Origin: Planctomycetota bacterium
GTDB lineage: Bacteria; Planctomycetota; Planctomycetia; Pirellulales; UBA7805
Length of the DNA stretch: 55,598 bases
Assembly: GCA_021413705.1 (NCBI GenBank)
Contig: JAIOPX010000060.1
Span: forward strand, 1 to 55,598
Direction of reading: 5' to 3'
The notes under the pieces are model-generated. The model did no database searches, was not told where the DNA came from, and saw only the letters and a list, made by a program, of their open reading frames with translations. Shown here piece after piece: positions 16,570-24,339 of the stretch. Positions within the stretch are counted from its first letter, which is position 1. Every line of letters begins with the position of its first letter. Position numbers and translations under genes: made by a program.

Positions 16570-16596
16570 GCCCCGTCTGGTCTGGCGGGGCTTTTT
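16570..16596 (+). terminator. Orphan Rho-independent terminator
   Basis: GCCCCG..CGGGGC hairpin (GCCCCGTC, TGGTCT, GGCGGGGC) followed by five T. No + strand gene precedes it: both neighbours are on the minus strand. It is followed by an R1 repeat, like the terminators behind PEP-CTERM genes. Confidence 0.75.
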
Positions 16597-16600
16597 GCAA

Positions 16601-16752
16601 ACAGCGGCCCCCTCGTTTGGTCACCCCATGGTCTCATGCCCCATATCTTTTATGACACAAGGCAGAAAACGACCGAAATTTAGGACTCGTGAGAGTACAG
16701 ACGGGGGTAATCACCCCGACTAGGATCCTATGAGTCCCGGCAATTTCTTGGG
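16601..16752 (+). repeat. R1 repeat, full-length copy
   Basis: CAGCGGCCCCCTCGTTTGG, CACCCCATGGTCTCATGCCC, TTATGACACAAGGCAGAAAA and CACCCCGACTAGG..ATGAGTCCC keep the full R1 order. Sits between minus-strand genes behind the orphan terminator. Confidence 0.8.
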
Positions 16753-16849
16753 AGTGGGTTCTTTGCTCTCAACCGCTTTCTCGATAATTGGCTCACTTTC
16801 CTACGCATTCCAGATCGCACGTGTGACCGTGCGTGGATACGATTGCGGA

Positions 16850-18238
16850 TTACTGACGATAGTCGTCGGCGTCCACACCTTGCTTTTTGAGGAGCTTGTG
16901 CAACCCCTGTCGCGACATACCTGCCTGCTGCGCCGAACGCGCCACATTGCCCGAGTTTTCGCGCAGGAGGGCGATAAGGTAGTCCCGCTCCGCACTGACT
17001 AGAGCTTCAGCGCGGGAACCCGCCGGCATTTGACCACGAGCAGCCACCCCTCCGTCCAACGAACCGCTTTGGAGCGGGGTCGGAAGATCGTGGGGAGTGA
17101 TTGTCTCTGTGCGGGCCATGGCCAGACCATGTTCGACGGCATTACGCAGCTCTCGAATATTCCCCGGCCATGAATACTGCTTGAAAAGATCGAGGGTCTG
17201 TTCCGAGAAATCCTTTATGCTCGGTTTTGTTGCTTGGAGTTGTTTCAAGAAATGCCTGGCCAGCAGCGTTACGTCATCGCCGCGACGACGCAGTGGCGGC
17301 AGTTCGATGTGGATCACTGCCAGCCGATAGTACAGATCACGACGGAACCGCCCGGCACTGACTTCCGACGCCAAGTCACGGTTTGTGGCGCAAATGAACC
17401 GCGTATCGATCTGCACTGTCTCCGCCTTGCCGAGTGGAATGAAGGACTGTTCCTGGATCACGCGGAGTAATTTCGCCTGTAACGGCGCCGGAAGTTCTCC
17501 AATCTCGTCGATAAATGCTGTACCACCGTCAGCCTGGCTTAGAAGTCCCACTTGGTCTTTGACGGCTCCCGTAAAGGAACCCTTGGCGTGGCCAAACAGG
17601 AGTGACTCAAAAAGCGTTTCAGGAACGGCTGTGCAATCGACCACCTGGAAAGAGCCTTGCGACCGGCTACTACGGCGATGAATGGCCCTAGCGACAGCCT
17701 CCTTACCCGTCCCGCTTTCGCCCGTGAGCAGCACATTGGCGTCGGTCTCTGCCACGCGCTCGATGATATCGAACAACTCCTGCATCGGCTTGCTTTCGCC
17801 GACCAATTCGGAAACGCTGCTGCCGTCTGCCGCCCCGACGGCCTTCGGCGGCCGACCGCGCTTGCTTTGAGCGAGAGCACGTCGAACGCTGGAAAGCAGA
17901 TCGTCGTACTTAACCGGTTTTAGCAAATAGTCCATGATCCCCAGGCGGACGCTTTCGATGGCGGTCGGAAGTGACGGGGCGCCGGTAATAACGATCAAGG
18001 GCACTTGTGGCCAACGCCGCCGCCCTTCTTGCAGCAGTTCCAGCTTGAGGTTGCCCGGCATGTTCAGGTCGGAGAGCACTAAATCGAAGGGCTCCCGAAT
18101 CAGAGCTTGAAGAGCGGCCTCACCATCCGGGGCACCGACACATTCAAAGCCGGCTTTGCGCAGCAATTCGGCTGTAGTTCTCAAGAACAGTGGCTCATCG
18201 TCGGCAATGAGAATCCGCGGCGTCGGTGGCTTATTCAT
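16850..18238 (-). CDS. NtrC-family sigma-54 response regulator
   Basis: 462 residues from the ATG complementary to 18236-18238, which overlaps the end of the kinase gene by 8 bases. The receiver domain has Asp13/Asp14 and phospho-acceptor Asp57 in VLSDLNMPG, with Lys in LLKPVKYDD. The AAA+ domain has Walker A GESGTGKE, the sigma-54 contact loop as GSFTGA (normally GAFTGA), Walker [14 protein letters not shown], and RRDLYYRL and [10 protein letters not shown] further on. The C-terminal Fis-type helix-turn-helix is [20 protein letters not shown]. It should activate sigma-54 promoters after phosphorylation by the upstream PAS kinase. Candidate targets are the sigma-54-like promoters at 20026-20041, 20293, 21771, 23421 and 26955. 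The Ala-to-Ser change in the loop is worth noting. Confidence 0.92.
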   Translation of the reverse strand: MNKPPTPRILIADDEPLFLRTTAELLRKAGFECVGAPDGEAALQALIREPFDLVLSDLNMPGNLKLELLQEGRRRWPQVPLIVITGAPSLPTAIESVRLGIMDYLLKPVKYDDLLSSVRRALAQSKRGRPPKAVGAADGSSVSELVGESKPMQELFDIIERVAETDANVLLTGESGTGKEAVARAIHRRSSRSQGSFQVVDCTAVPETLFESLLFGHAKGSFTGAVKDQVGLLSQADGGTAFIDEIGELPAPLQAKLLRVIQEQSFIPLGKAETVQIDTRFICATNRDLASEVSAGRFRRDLYYRLAVIHIELPPLRRRGDDVTLLARHFLKQLQATKPSIKDFSEQTLDLFKQYSWPGNIRELRNAVEHGLAMARTETITPHDLPTPLQSGSLDGGVAARGQMPAGSRAEALVSAERDYLIALLRENSGNVARSAQQAGMSRQGLHKLLKKQGVDADDYRQ

Positions 18239-19427
18239 CAATTTCCTCCTGGATCGGATCGACCCGCCAGGGAAAGATAGCCGTAAACAGACTTCCTCGT
18301 CCGGGTGTGCTGGAAACTTCGATACGGCCTCCCATCGCTTCGATGAGGCTCCGCGAGACCGATAATCCCAAACCCATGCCGGCTTGCGACTCGGCCTGCT
18401 TGGTGCTGAAAAACGGATCGAAAATGCGCGGCATGATCGCGTCGGGAATGCCAGGACCGTAATCCTGAACATGCACAGCAATCTCTTTCGCATCGTGATC
18501 GAGCCGCACGTCCACAGTCTCACCTCGCGGCGATGCCTGAATCGCATTGCGAATTAGGTTATACAGGATTTGTTTGACCTCTCCTTCGACGAGTGTCACT
18601 CGCACGGGATCTTGATATGGAGCGAAGTTCAGAGGGACTTGACGTTGATCAGACGTATTGGCCAGCATGAAAATCACTTCCTGCACGCATTGCGTGAAGG
18701 AGAATTCGTCAGGTCGTTGAGGAGCCCGCTTATAGAGCTGATACATCTTGTGCGTGATTCCGCTGATGCGTTCAATTTCCTTGTCGATGAGTTCCAGCAA
18801 CTCATAGTGCTCATGCTCTGAAGGAAGAGTAGACTTGATCAGCTCGAAAGCGTTGCGCATCCCCGCCAAGGGATTGTTAATCTCGTGGGCTACTCCGGCG
18901 GCAAGCTGTCCCAGCGCGACCAGCTTTTCCATTTGTCTTTGACGTTGCTCAAGCTGCCGTACCCGCGCCGTCCGCTCCTGCACGAGCTGTTCCAGGTGCT
19001 CGGCGTGGAGGCGAAGCTGTTCGCGAAGTATCCGACGTTCGGTTACGTCACGCACGCTTGTGCGGTAGCCCAAATGACCACCCTCGGTTTCATACATAGG
19101 CTGCCAAGCGAGAGACATCCACCGCGCCTGGCCGCTACGAATCAGGCAGCGGAAATCCGGGCTCACGCCCGACGTTTGGTCTCGTGCCGCGGCCAGAATT
19201 GCGATGACACTGGGCCGATCATCCGGCGCCACCAGCGGCAGCGGATAATCTGGCATTGCCAGGCACTCGGCCACGGAATAGCCCGTAATTCGTTCGACGG
19301 CCGGGTTGACCCAGATGAGCCGACCGTCGGGTCGGTGCCAACTCTCCCAATCGTAGGTGTAATCCGCGACGGCACGAAACCACCGCTGATCACCGTTGGC
19401 GATCGCGGCATCAATGGGGCGATCCAT
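18231..19427 (-). CDS. PAS sensor histidine kinase (NtrB-type, soluble)
   Basis: 398 residues from the ATG complementary to 19425-19427; a GTG at 19499 is also possible and would add 24 residues. Residues ~15-130 form a PAS domain ([30 protein letters not shown]) and its PAC tail. A coiled coil leads to the HisKA box [19 protein letters not shown], the ATPase N box [14 protein letters not shown]1 [10 protein letters not shown], and G2 [18 protein letters not shown]. No membrane segment, so the signal is cytoplasmic (redox, energy or ligand). Overlaps its cognate NtrC-type regulator by 8 bases and follows the Rnk-like gene by ~90 bases, giving a three-gene operon. The MVHVFRW-type upstream stretch looks non-coding. 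Confidence 0.9.
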   Translation of the reverse strand: MDRPIDAAIANGDQRWFRAVADYTYDWESWHRPDGRLIWVNPAVERITGYSVAECLAMPDYPLPLVAPDDRPSVIAILAAARDQTSGVSPDFRCLIRSGQARWMSLAWQPMYETEGGHLGYRTSVRDVTERRILREQLRLHAEHLEQLVQERTARVRQLEQRQRQMEKLVALGQLAAGVAHEINNPLAGMRNAFELIKSTLPSEHEHYELLELIDKEIERISGITHKMYQLYKRAPQRPDEFSFTQCVQEVIFMLANTSDQRQVPLNFAPYQDPVRVTLVEGEVKQILYNLIRNAIQASPRGETVDVRLDHDAKEIAVHVQDYGPGIPDAIMPRIFDPFFSTKQAESQAGMGLGLSVSRSLIEAMGGRIEVSSTPGRGSLFTAIFPWRVDPIQEEIDE

Positions 19428-19520
19428 GGCATCTTTGGTTGAGTCGATGCGTTCTTGAGGTGCGGACACGGGCAGTTCCCAACGAAACACATGCACCACA
19501 GCGGCTTAAACGCCGGGAGA

Positions 19521-19946
19521 TCACAGATGAAACGCCTTTTCCCGCTCGGGCTGATACACAATTTCATCAACGCGAACTTTGCGGTGCGGTTGCTCCGCCA
19601 AGCATTGTACCACATCACCCACTTGGCAGCCGAGAAGGGCAGCGCCCAGCGGTTCGAGAACTGAAACTCCGTCGGGAAACAGGTCGACGTCCTCGGGATA
19701 TACGAGCGTGACGGTCTGCTGATCTCCCGTCCGGACATCCACGAGCCTAACTGCCGTGTTCATCGTGACCAAGGTTGCCGGGGCGAGACGAGCGTCCATT
19801 GGGGCGCTCTCCTCCAGCAACTCGTTGAGATCGGCGACCGAACGAGCATTGCCTCCATGGGACAACTCATCGCCGCTGAGCAAGGTGCCTAGGCGGCGGC
19901 GATCCGCGTCGGTCACATACAGCATTTTGTCGGCGCGTGGTTTCAT
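19521..19946 (-). CDS. Rnk/GreA C-terminal-domain protein 1
   Basis: 141 residues from the ATG complementary to 19944-19946, with AAGG 8 bases upstream. Residues ~12-50 form a short coiled or helical N-terminal region (DADRRRLGTLLSG...VADLNELLEE). Residues ~60-140 are the GreA/GreB/Rnk FKBP-like domain: VTMNTAVRLVDVRTGD, VTLVYPEDVD, SVLEPLGAALLGCQVGDVV. Rnk-type proteins bind RNA polymerase near the secondary channel and modulate transcription. First gene of the Rnk-kinase-regulator operon, 80 bases downstream of a sigma-54-like promoter. A paralogue at 21866 has the same layout. Confidence 0.85.
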   Translation of the reverse strand: MKPRADKMLYVTDADRRRLGTLLSGDELSHGGNARSVADLNELLEESAPMDARLAPATLVTMNTAVRLVDVRTGDQQTVTLVYPEDVDLFPDGVSVLEPLGAALLGCQVGDVVQCLAEQPHRKVRVDEIVYQPEREKAFHL

Positions 19947-20025
19947 GGGATGTACCTTGCTAAAAAAAGCGACATTGGAAAGAAGAGCGGCAGACGGACC
20001 ACCCTCCGTCGCCGCTGATTAATAG

Positions 20026-20041
20026 AGCATAAAGCATGCCA
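20026..20041 (-). promoter_or_regulatory. Candidate sigma-54 promoter of Rnk1-kinase-regulator operon
   Basis: Read on the minus strand: TGGCATGCTTTATGCT, with GG-N10-GC spacing; five of six bases of the TGGCAC -24 box and the TGC of the -12 box are kept. It lies 80 bases before the Rnk-like start codon at 19946. Confidence 0.6.
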
Positions 20042-20171
20042 CGGAGGCCCCGGGAACGCTTTTCTGATCGAAGGGGTATCGAGAGCGTGGCAATCATCAT
20101 GAAGTTGGATACATGTCTGTATCAACATGCATCGTGAATCACATGCGTGTCGGGTAAATGGCATGAGAGTA

Positions 20172-20191
20172 GTGTCTACCACAATAGACAC
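20172..20191. promoter_or_regulatory. Inverted repeat, candidate activator-binding site
   Basis: GTGTCTA, six bases, TAGACAC: a perfect 7-bp inverted repeat in the region between the divergent sigma-54-like promoters at 20026-20041 and 20293-20308, about 100-145 bases from each, a normal distance for an NtrC-type enhancer. A second inverted repeat, GATACA-TGTC-TGTATC, lies at ~20108-20123. Confidence 0.4.
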
Positions 20192-20292
20192 CGTCAACCT
20201 GCGAGGGCGCTCGACATATGATTCCAACCGGGGCGACAAGTTATGTCTCGTCAATCGCCCGATTCTCACAATGCGCGGGCACGATGCTTCAA

Positions 20293-20308
20293 TGGCGCGC
20301 CGATTGCA
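20293..20308 (+). promoter_or_regulatory. Candidate sigma-54 promoter of small gene-BON operon
   Basis: TGGCGCGCCGATTGCA: GG (20294-20295), 10 bases, GC (20306-20307), with a perfect TTGCA -12 box. It is 50 bases before the ATG at 20358. Confidence 0.6.
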
Positions 20309-20357
20309 TTACCATGGGTGGTTACCTCTTACTCACCTACTCTCATGAAAAAGTGCT

Positions 20358-20534
20358 ATGCTCAAGTCACTCTTTCGGTTTTTCGGCATCGTTAAGGATT
20401 CTCCCGAGCTGCACGAGTTCGAACCAATCTACGGGCTCACGAGGCCCGCGCTCGAGGATTGGCTTTCTCGTAATCCCATACTCAAGCAGGAGTATGAAGC
20501 CAAGCTCAGGGCTCATTATGTAAATAACGCTTGA
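20358..20534 (+). CDS. Small hypothetical stress-island protein (58 aa)
   Basis: 58 codons from the ATG at 20358 to a TGA at 20532-20534. The protein starts MLKSLFRFFGIVKDSPELHE and goes on with a charged, helical C-terminal half rich in Glu, Leu, Lys and Tyr. No motif recognised. It begins 50 bases after a sigma-54-like promoter and ends 21 bases before the BON-domain gene, which supports it being translated. The ribosome site is poor. Its first ~10 residues may be amphipathic. Confidence 0.55.
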   Translation: MLKSLFRFFGIVKDSPELHEFEPIYGLTRPALEDWLSRNPILKQEYEAKLRAHYVNNA

Positions 20535-20555
20535 TGAAACCGCTAAGGAGCAGCA

Positions 20556-20849
20556 ATGTCTCTTGTAATTGCACCACGGCTCAATGCCGAAGACACGGCA
20601 CGATCAGCCGACCAGGCCGTGGTTTCCCAAGAGATAGCGAGGGCAGAAGCGCACTGGGCGCGGCGACTTCGTGGTCGGCTGCGGGACGCGACAATTTCGT
20701 TGCAACACGACGGTGTAATCCTTCGCGGACGCACAAACACTTATTACGTCAAGCAACTTGCCCAACACTCTGTGATGAAACTTGTCTCTGTGCCCATTGC
20801 TGCGAATGAGATCGAAGTGGTCCCGCTACCCTCAAGACGACGGCCATAA
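20556..20849 (+). CDS. BON-domain protein
   Basis: 97 residues; AAGGAG is 6-7 bases before the ATG. Residues ~35-90 match one BON domain: a helix rich in Arg (RLRGRLRDATISLQHDGVIL) then GVILRGRTNTYYVKQLAQ and a final beta strand ANEIEVV. BON domains bind phospholipids or membranes and often occur in stress proteins such as OsmY; here there is no signal peptide, so it would act in the cytoplasm. It follows the 58-aa gene and precedes two more small genes, probably in one transcript. Confidence 0.75.
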   Translation: MSLVIAPRLNAEDTARSADQAVVSQEIARAEAHWARRLRGRLRDATISLQHDGVILRGRTNTYYVKQLAQHSVMKLVSVPIAANEIEVVPLPSRRRP

Positions 20850-20879
20850 ACGTAGCGCCTTTTCTTAAGGAGTTTCCAA

Positions 20880-21083
20880 ATGAGAAGGCACCCCTCGGAA
20901 GAAAGCGAAACGGTCGACTTGGAGCGTTGGGAAAACGAGGGTGGCAGAATTCCATCGAGTTCGGAAAGGGGCTCTCATGGTCGGGATCCAAGGGACCGCC
21001 CGAAAAACCGAGAGAATCTGCGGGGGATTTCCTTATGTTCAGTTGTGCCTCGAGCTGACGATAGGTCGCCTGGCATCGCGTAG
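20880..21083 (+). CDS. Small hypothetical protein with RWENEGG motif
   Basis: 67 codons; the start has a very good ribosome site (AAGGAG, 7 bases before the ATG), 30 bases after the BON gene. The first ~24 residues (MRRHPSEESETVDLERWENE then GG) look like a real small-protein N-terminus. The rest is Arg/Asp/Ser-rich and may be genuine or may follow a frameshift. Function unknown. Confidence 0.4.
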   Translation: MRRHPSEESETVDLERWENEGGRIPSSSERGSHGRDPRDRPKNRENLRGISLCSVVPRADDRSPGIA

Positions 21084-21184
21084 CGATAGAGTTGAGGTCA
21101 AACAGACTTGGACTGCTCTGAATTCTAACGCACTCTCCAGTACAACCGGCCATGCAGTACTTATATGGAACAACGAAAGGCGTG

Positions 21185-21391
21185 ATGCGCCTAGTGGCCA
21201 CATTTGGCTCTCAGCAACAATTGCTTGCCTACGTACGCTGGGCGACGCTTCAGAATCTCGGTCACCAGCGCGGCAAATTCGAACAAGGAAGCGCCTTGGC
21301 TACTTACGAAGCCTGGGAGCATTCGGCCGAGCCGCTCACAGATGAGGACGTAAATGCGGTACCTCACAACCCGACGCCATCCATGCTCTAG
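21185..21391 (+). CDS. Small hypothetical protein (68 aa)
   Basis: Starts at the ATG at 21185 with AAAGG just upstream; an earlier ATG at 21152 adds 11 unlikely residues. The sequence has regular alternation (MRLVATFGSQQQLLAYVRWA) and ends in a polar tail HNPTPSML. I believe similar short proteins occur in other planctomycetes near stress genes, but cannot verify this. No domain recognised. Confidence 0.5.
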   Translation: MRLVATFGSQQQLLAYVRWATLQNLGHQRGKFEQGSALATYEAWEHSAEPLTDEDVNAVPHNPTPSML

Positions 21392-21460
21392 CGTAAGTGA
21401 CGCCCAGCCGGGGAACTGGCCAAAGAACGTGCGGCGGCGTAATTATGGCTGAAATAGATA

Positions 21461-21535
21461 GCGTCAAGCACGGAGTTGCGCAAGTGGTTCGGTCACGATC
21501 AAGCCAAATGGAGGCAGTTCCAGGCCCGTTACTCA
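21461..21535 (+). pseudogene. DUF488 gene fragment
   Basis: About 25 codons reading STELRKWFGHDQAKWRQF then QARY match the conserved C-terminal LRKWFGHDPxxWxxFxxRY block of DUF488 proteins. No start or remaining domain is nearby, so this is a remnant. Confidence 0.55.
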
Positions 21536-21548
21536 ATATGCTGCCCTA

Positions 21549-21670
21549 CTCTTATCGATAAGCTGCGCAATAAGCCTGGTGTCGATAAGAGCAGTAATCT
21601 TCGATTACCCACCATCATGTCCACGCGCGGCGACAGTGTCTAAGCACGGCGACGCGCGTGCTGGGTAATC
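21549..21670. promoter_or_regulatory. Cluster of inverted repeats upstream of a sigma-54-like promoter
   Basis: CTCTTATCGA (21549-21558) pairs perfectly with TCGATAAGAG (21582-21591). GATTACCCA (21603-21611) pairs with TGGGTAATC (21662-21670), and inside it CACGCGCG (21622-21629) pairs with CGCGCGTG (21653-21660). A small GTAATC-TTC-GATTAC hairpin joins the two systems. The cluster lies 100-220 bases before the candidate promoter at 21771, where an enhancer could sit. Confidence 0.55.
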
Positions 21671-21770
21671 GGCATAGGTTTCTCGCCAAAGATCGTCATA
21701 TCTGATGGATCTTCAGCCCATTCGGGGCTATTGGGAGTGTTCCACTCTTATATTTTCTTCGTTGGAGTTT

Positions 21771-21786
21771 TGGCCCAGCAATTGCA
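21771..21786 (+). promoter_or_regulatory. Candidate sigma-54 promoter of Rnk2-CBS-AhpD operon
   Basis: TGGCCCAGCAATTGCA: GG (21772-21773), 10 bases, GC (21784-21785). It matches TGGCAC-N5-TTGCA at all but one position. It lies 80 bases before the ATG at 21866, the same distance as for the paralogous Rnk1 gene. Confidence 0.65.
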
Positions 21787-21865
21787 ATGAGGATAGTTGC
21801 CGTTCGTTAGGAACGGTTTTTCACAAACACTCATCTCTCGCTCTCTGCAACGGAGGAATCCACTC

Positions 21866-22369
21866 ATGTTACGCCGAAAGATTACTATGACCGCTGTCGA
21901 CCACCGACGGCTTGAAGAACTGCTCGCGTCGGAAACGGCCCGCGTTGTCGGCCCATCGGCTTGGCTCAATGATTTGCAAGCTGAATTGAACCGGGCTGAT
22001 ATTGTTTCGCCAGGCGATGTTCCGGGAAATGTTGTAACGATGGATTCGACTGTCTTGCTCCGTGATATTGATACGGACGAGGTAGAGATGTATACGCTCG
22101 TCTATCCGAATCGCGCGGACATTGCGAACAATCAGTTGTCAGTCCTTGCGCCGGTCGGAACCGCAATCCTCGGTTATCAGATCGGGGACGAGGTCAGCTG
22201 GCGCGTTCCCGCGGGATGGCGACGACTGAGGATTGAACAGATCCTCTATCAGCCGGAGCGTGAAGGAGAATCTTCTGAGGTTGCTGATGGCGGAAGCATC
22301 TATTGGCCATCACGAGCTACGGCTGAGGCAAGCCCAGATCTAACTATCACCATAGGAACACACGACTAA
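21866..22369 (+). CDS. Rnk/GreA C-terminal-domain protein 2
   Basis: 167 residues from the ATG at 21866 (CGGAGG upstream). The helical N-terminus (DHRRLEELLASE, LNDLQAELNRA) is followed by the FKBP-like GreA/Rnk domain: GNVVTMDSTVLLRDID, MYTLVYP, SVLAPVGTAILGYQIGDEV, then ILYQPERE shared with the Rnk1 paralogue. A ~25-residue polar tail is extra. It presumably binds RNA polymerase and adjusts transcription under stress. First gene of a unit with the CBS and AhpD-like genes, under a strong sigma-54-like promoter. Confidence 0.85.
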   Translation: MLRRKITMTAVDHRRLEELLASETARVVGPSAWLNDLQAELNRADIVSPGDVPGNVVTMDSTVLLRDIDTDEVEMYTLVYPNRADIANNQLSVLAPVGTAILGYQIGDEVSWRVPAGWRRLRIEQILYQPEREGESSEVADGGSIYWPSRATAEASPDLTITIGTHD

Positions 22370-22390
22370 GCTCACTACCGGAGACGTAAC

Positions 22391-22870
22391 ATGAAAACCT
22401 TGGCCCACAATAGTCGCGATCGACATGTTAACCGCATGGTAAAAACCGCCCAGGAAGTGATGATGGCCAACCCGCTATCCATCAGCCGCAGCGCAGCCAT
22501 TTCGGACGCGGCCAAGTTTCTGACCGCCCATCGCATCAGCGCGGCTCCGGTCATTGATGAAGCGGGGCGGCCCGTGGGCGTACTGAGCCGTACCGACATC
22601 GTCCGACACACCCAATGTGACAGTTCGGCCGAGTCCCGCAGGCAACACATCACGGTTGGAGAGATCATGACACCCGTGGTGTACTTTGTGAGACCCGAGA
22701 CGTCATTAACGACCGTGATCGACGATCTATTGGGCTGCATGGTGCATCGGCTTTTTGTTGTTGATGACCATGGAGTACTTATCGGAGTGATCAGCACGCT
22801 CGATGTACTGCGTAGCCTTCACAGCGATGCGACAGTCGGATCGCGCTTGCCGGCCAAATCAGTTGCGTGA
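22391..22870 (+). CDS. CBS-pair domain protein
   Basis: 159 residues, 21 bases after Rnk2; CGGAGACGTAAC precedes the ATG. Two CBS motifs cover nearly all of it: AQEVMMANPLSISRSAAISD...HRISAAPVID...GVLSRTDIVRH, and VGEIMTPVVYFVRPETSL...MVHRLFVVDDHGVLIGVIST. CBS pairs bind adenine nucleotides (AMP, ATP, S-adenosylmethionine) and signal energy state, as in the hypoxic-response proteins of mycobacteria. No attached effector domain. Confidence 0.88.
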   Translation: MKTLAHNSRDRHVNRMVKTAQEVMMANPLSISRSAAISDAAKFLTAHRISAAPVIDEAGRPVGVLSRTDIVRHTQCDSSAESRRQHITVGEIMTPVVYFVRPETSLTTVIDDLLGCMVHRLFVVDDHGVLIGVISTLDVLRSLHSDATVGSRLPAKSVA

Positions 22871-22908
22871 ATCATGCAGCCTGACAGTAGTCATAGGAGT
22901 CGGAATCC

Positions 22909-23260
22909 ATGTTCGAGCACACACATACTTACCCGGAGGTAACCAAGGAGCTTGCCGAGCAGAGCTTGGCCCCCCACCCGCCGAAGCATTTAGGGCATTC
23001 AGCCGTAGCGTGTTTGCCGAAGGGGCGCTCCCGGCCAAGACAAAGCAATTGATCTCCGTGGCCGTGGCACACGTGACACAATGTCCGTACTGCATTCGCG
23101 GGCATACCGCCACCGCCCTCAAGCAGGGGGTGACCGCGGAGGAGATTATGGAAGCGATCTGGGTTGCGGCTGAGTGCGTGCCGGTGGCGCTTACGCGCAC
23201 TCGGCTCTGGCGGTGGATTCAATTGTGCGTTCCCAAATCAATGATAGCGGGCAAACGTAG
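22909..23260 (+). pseudogene. AhpD-like carboxymuconolactone decarboxylase with two frameshifts
   Basis: Start MFEHTHTYPEVTKELAEQSL from the ATG at 22909, then after a one-base loss near 22970 (CTTGGCCCCCC) the second frame gives GPPPAEAFRAFS, FAEGALPAKTKQLISVAVAH and the CxxC redox site CPYCIRGHT. After another one-base loss near 23173 (GCTGAGTGCG) the third frame gives VRAGGAYAHSALAV and ends at a TAG. Restoring one base at each point gives a normal 117-residue protein. AhpD-type proteins reduce peroxides with a CxxC-His centre. Either a pseudogene or two sequencing errors; the first lies at a C homopolymer. Confidence 0.75.
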
Positions 23261-23420
23261 CAATAGTCCTCAAACAAGAGTTCGTCGGGAGAGCCCAGAG
23301 ATCGCAGGAGGAAACATTGGCGACTTCGCCCGCAGCATGGGTGTAGGCGTGCGCGTGCGTTTTCTCAGTCAAAAATGACTTTGGCAAGAAAACGATCGGT
23401 TGTAGACAATCATACCGGAA

Positions 23421-23436
23421 CGGAACGATTTCTGCT
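23421..23436 (+). promoter_or_regulatory. Candidate sigma-54 promoter of nitroreductase-NhaA unit
   Basis: CGGAACGATTTCTGCT has GG-N10-GC spacing and keeps the AC of the -24 box and TGC of the -12 box. Weaker than the other candidates; ~150 bases before the TTG start at 23585. Confidence 0.4.
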
Positions 23437-23584
23437 AAAATTTCGTCTGTCTTAGCAAAAGTGTGTGATGTTCATGATTAGCTCCCAATGCATCAAGTAA
23501 AGGCAAGGTAAGGAATAGACAACATACGGTCTCTTCTAGCGAGATGCGTTGAGCAGCGAGCACTTCAGATCGGAGGATTGCAAG

Positions 23585-24193
23585 TTGAACCTTCAAAAGC
23601 AAGCCATCCCCGACCACCCCATCCACAAGATGCTTGCAAATCGATGGAGTCCCTACGCCTTCGCCGAACGGGCAGTGTCGGACAATGATCTTCGCTCGTT
23701 GTTCGAGGCGGCGCGCTGGGCGGCCTCCTCATACAACGAGCAGCCGTGGCGCTATATCCTGGCGACGAGAGCGAACCCGGTGGAATTCGATCGACTCTTG
23801 TCCTGCCTAGTCGAGGGAAACCAGGCTTGGGCCCGGACCTCGCCCGTACTCGCTCTCGGTTGCACGAGTTCACGCTTCGCTCTGAACAAGAAGCTCAATG
23901 CGGCCGCCAGCCACGATCTCGGGCTAGCGAGCGCCAACCTGACACTTGAGGCAACGGTCCGCGGCCTCGTCTTACACCAGATGATAGGCATCGTGCCCGA
24001 CCGGGCGCGAGAGCTGTACCGCATCCCGGACGATGTGCTGCCGCTAACCGCGCTGGCGATCGGGTACGCCGCCGACCCGGACGCGCTTCCGGAAAAATAC
24101 CGGGAACGTGACCTTGCTCCCCGAAGGAGGAAGGTTCTGGCTGAATTCGTATTCGGCGGCGAGTGGGAGTTGGCCTCAAGTCTGGTCGAGTAG
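23585..24193 (+). CDS. Nitroreductase-family NAD(P)H:FMN oxidoreductase
   Basis: 202 residues from a TTG at 23585, chosen because GGAGG lies 8 bases upstream and the family usually starts here ([18 protein letters not shown]). Visible signatures are RWSPYAF, the FMN-binding [19 protein letters not shown] block, [17 protein letters not shown], and the [10 protein letters not shown] strand near residue 160. Such flavoproteins reduce nitro groups, quinones or other electron acceptors with NAD(P)H. It lies between the AhpD remnant and the DsbA-NhaA gene in the stress island, and a sigma-54-like promoter stands upstream. Functions as a redox stress enzyme are likely but the substrate is unknown. 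Confidence 0.85.
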   Translation: MNLQKQAIPDHPIHKMLANRWSPYAFAERAVSDNDLRSLFEAARWAASSYNEQPWRYILATRANPVEFDRLLSCLVEGNQAWARTSPVLALGCTSSRFALNKKLNAAASHDLGLASANLTLEATVRGLVLHQMIGIVPDRARELYRIPDDVLPLTALAIGYAADPDALPEKYRERDLAPRRRKVLAEFVFGGEWELASSLVE

Positions 24194-24339
24194 GAATATC
24201 CGGTCACCAACGACCGGAGGTGATGTACGGATCAACGCGTTCTTGTTACTCTCGAATGGCAGCGAGCGGACAAGAAATATTGGTCGCCGTAAAAAACCTA
24301 CCAACTCGCGCAGCAACGCGAAGACAGGTTTCTGCAATC

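Noticed and set aside
20749..21201. 150-codon minus-strand ORF opposite the small stress-island genes
   Set aside because: Composition is unlike protein, and the plus strand has ribosome sites and better frames.
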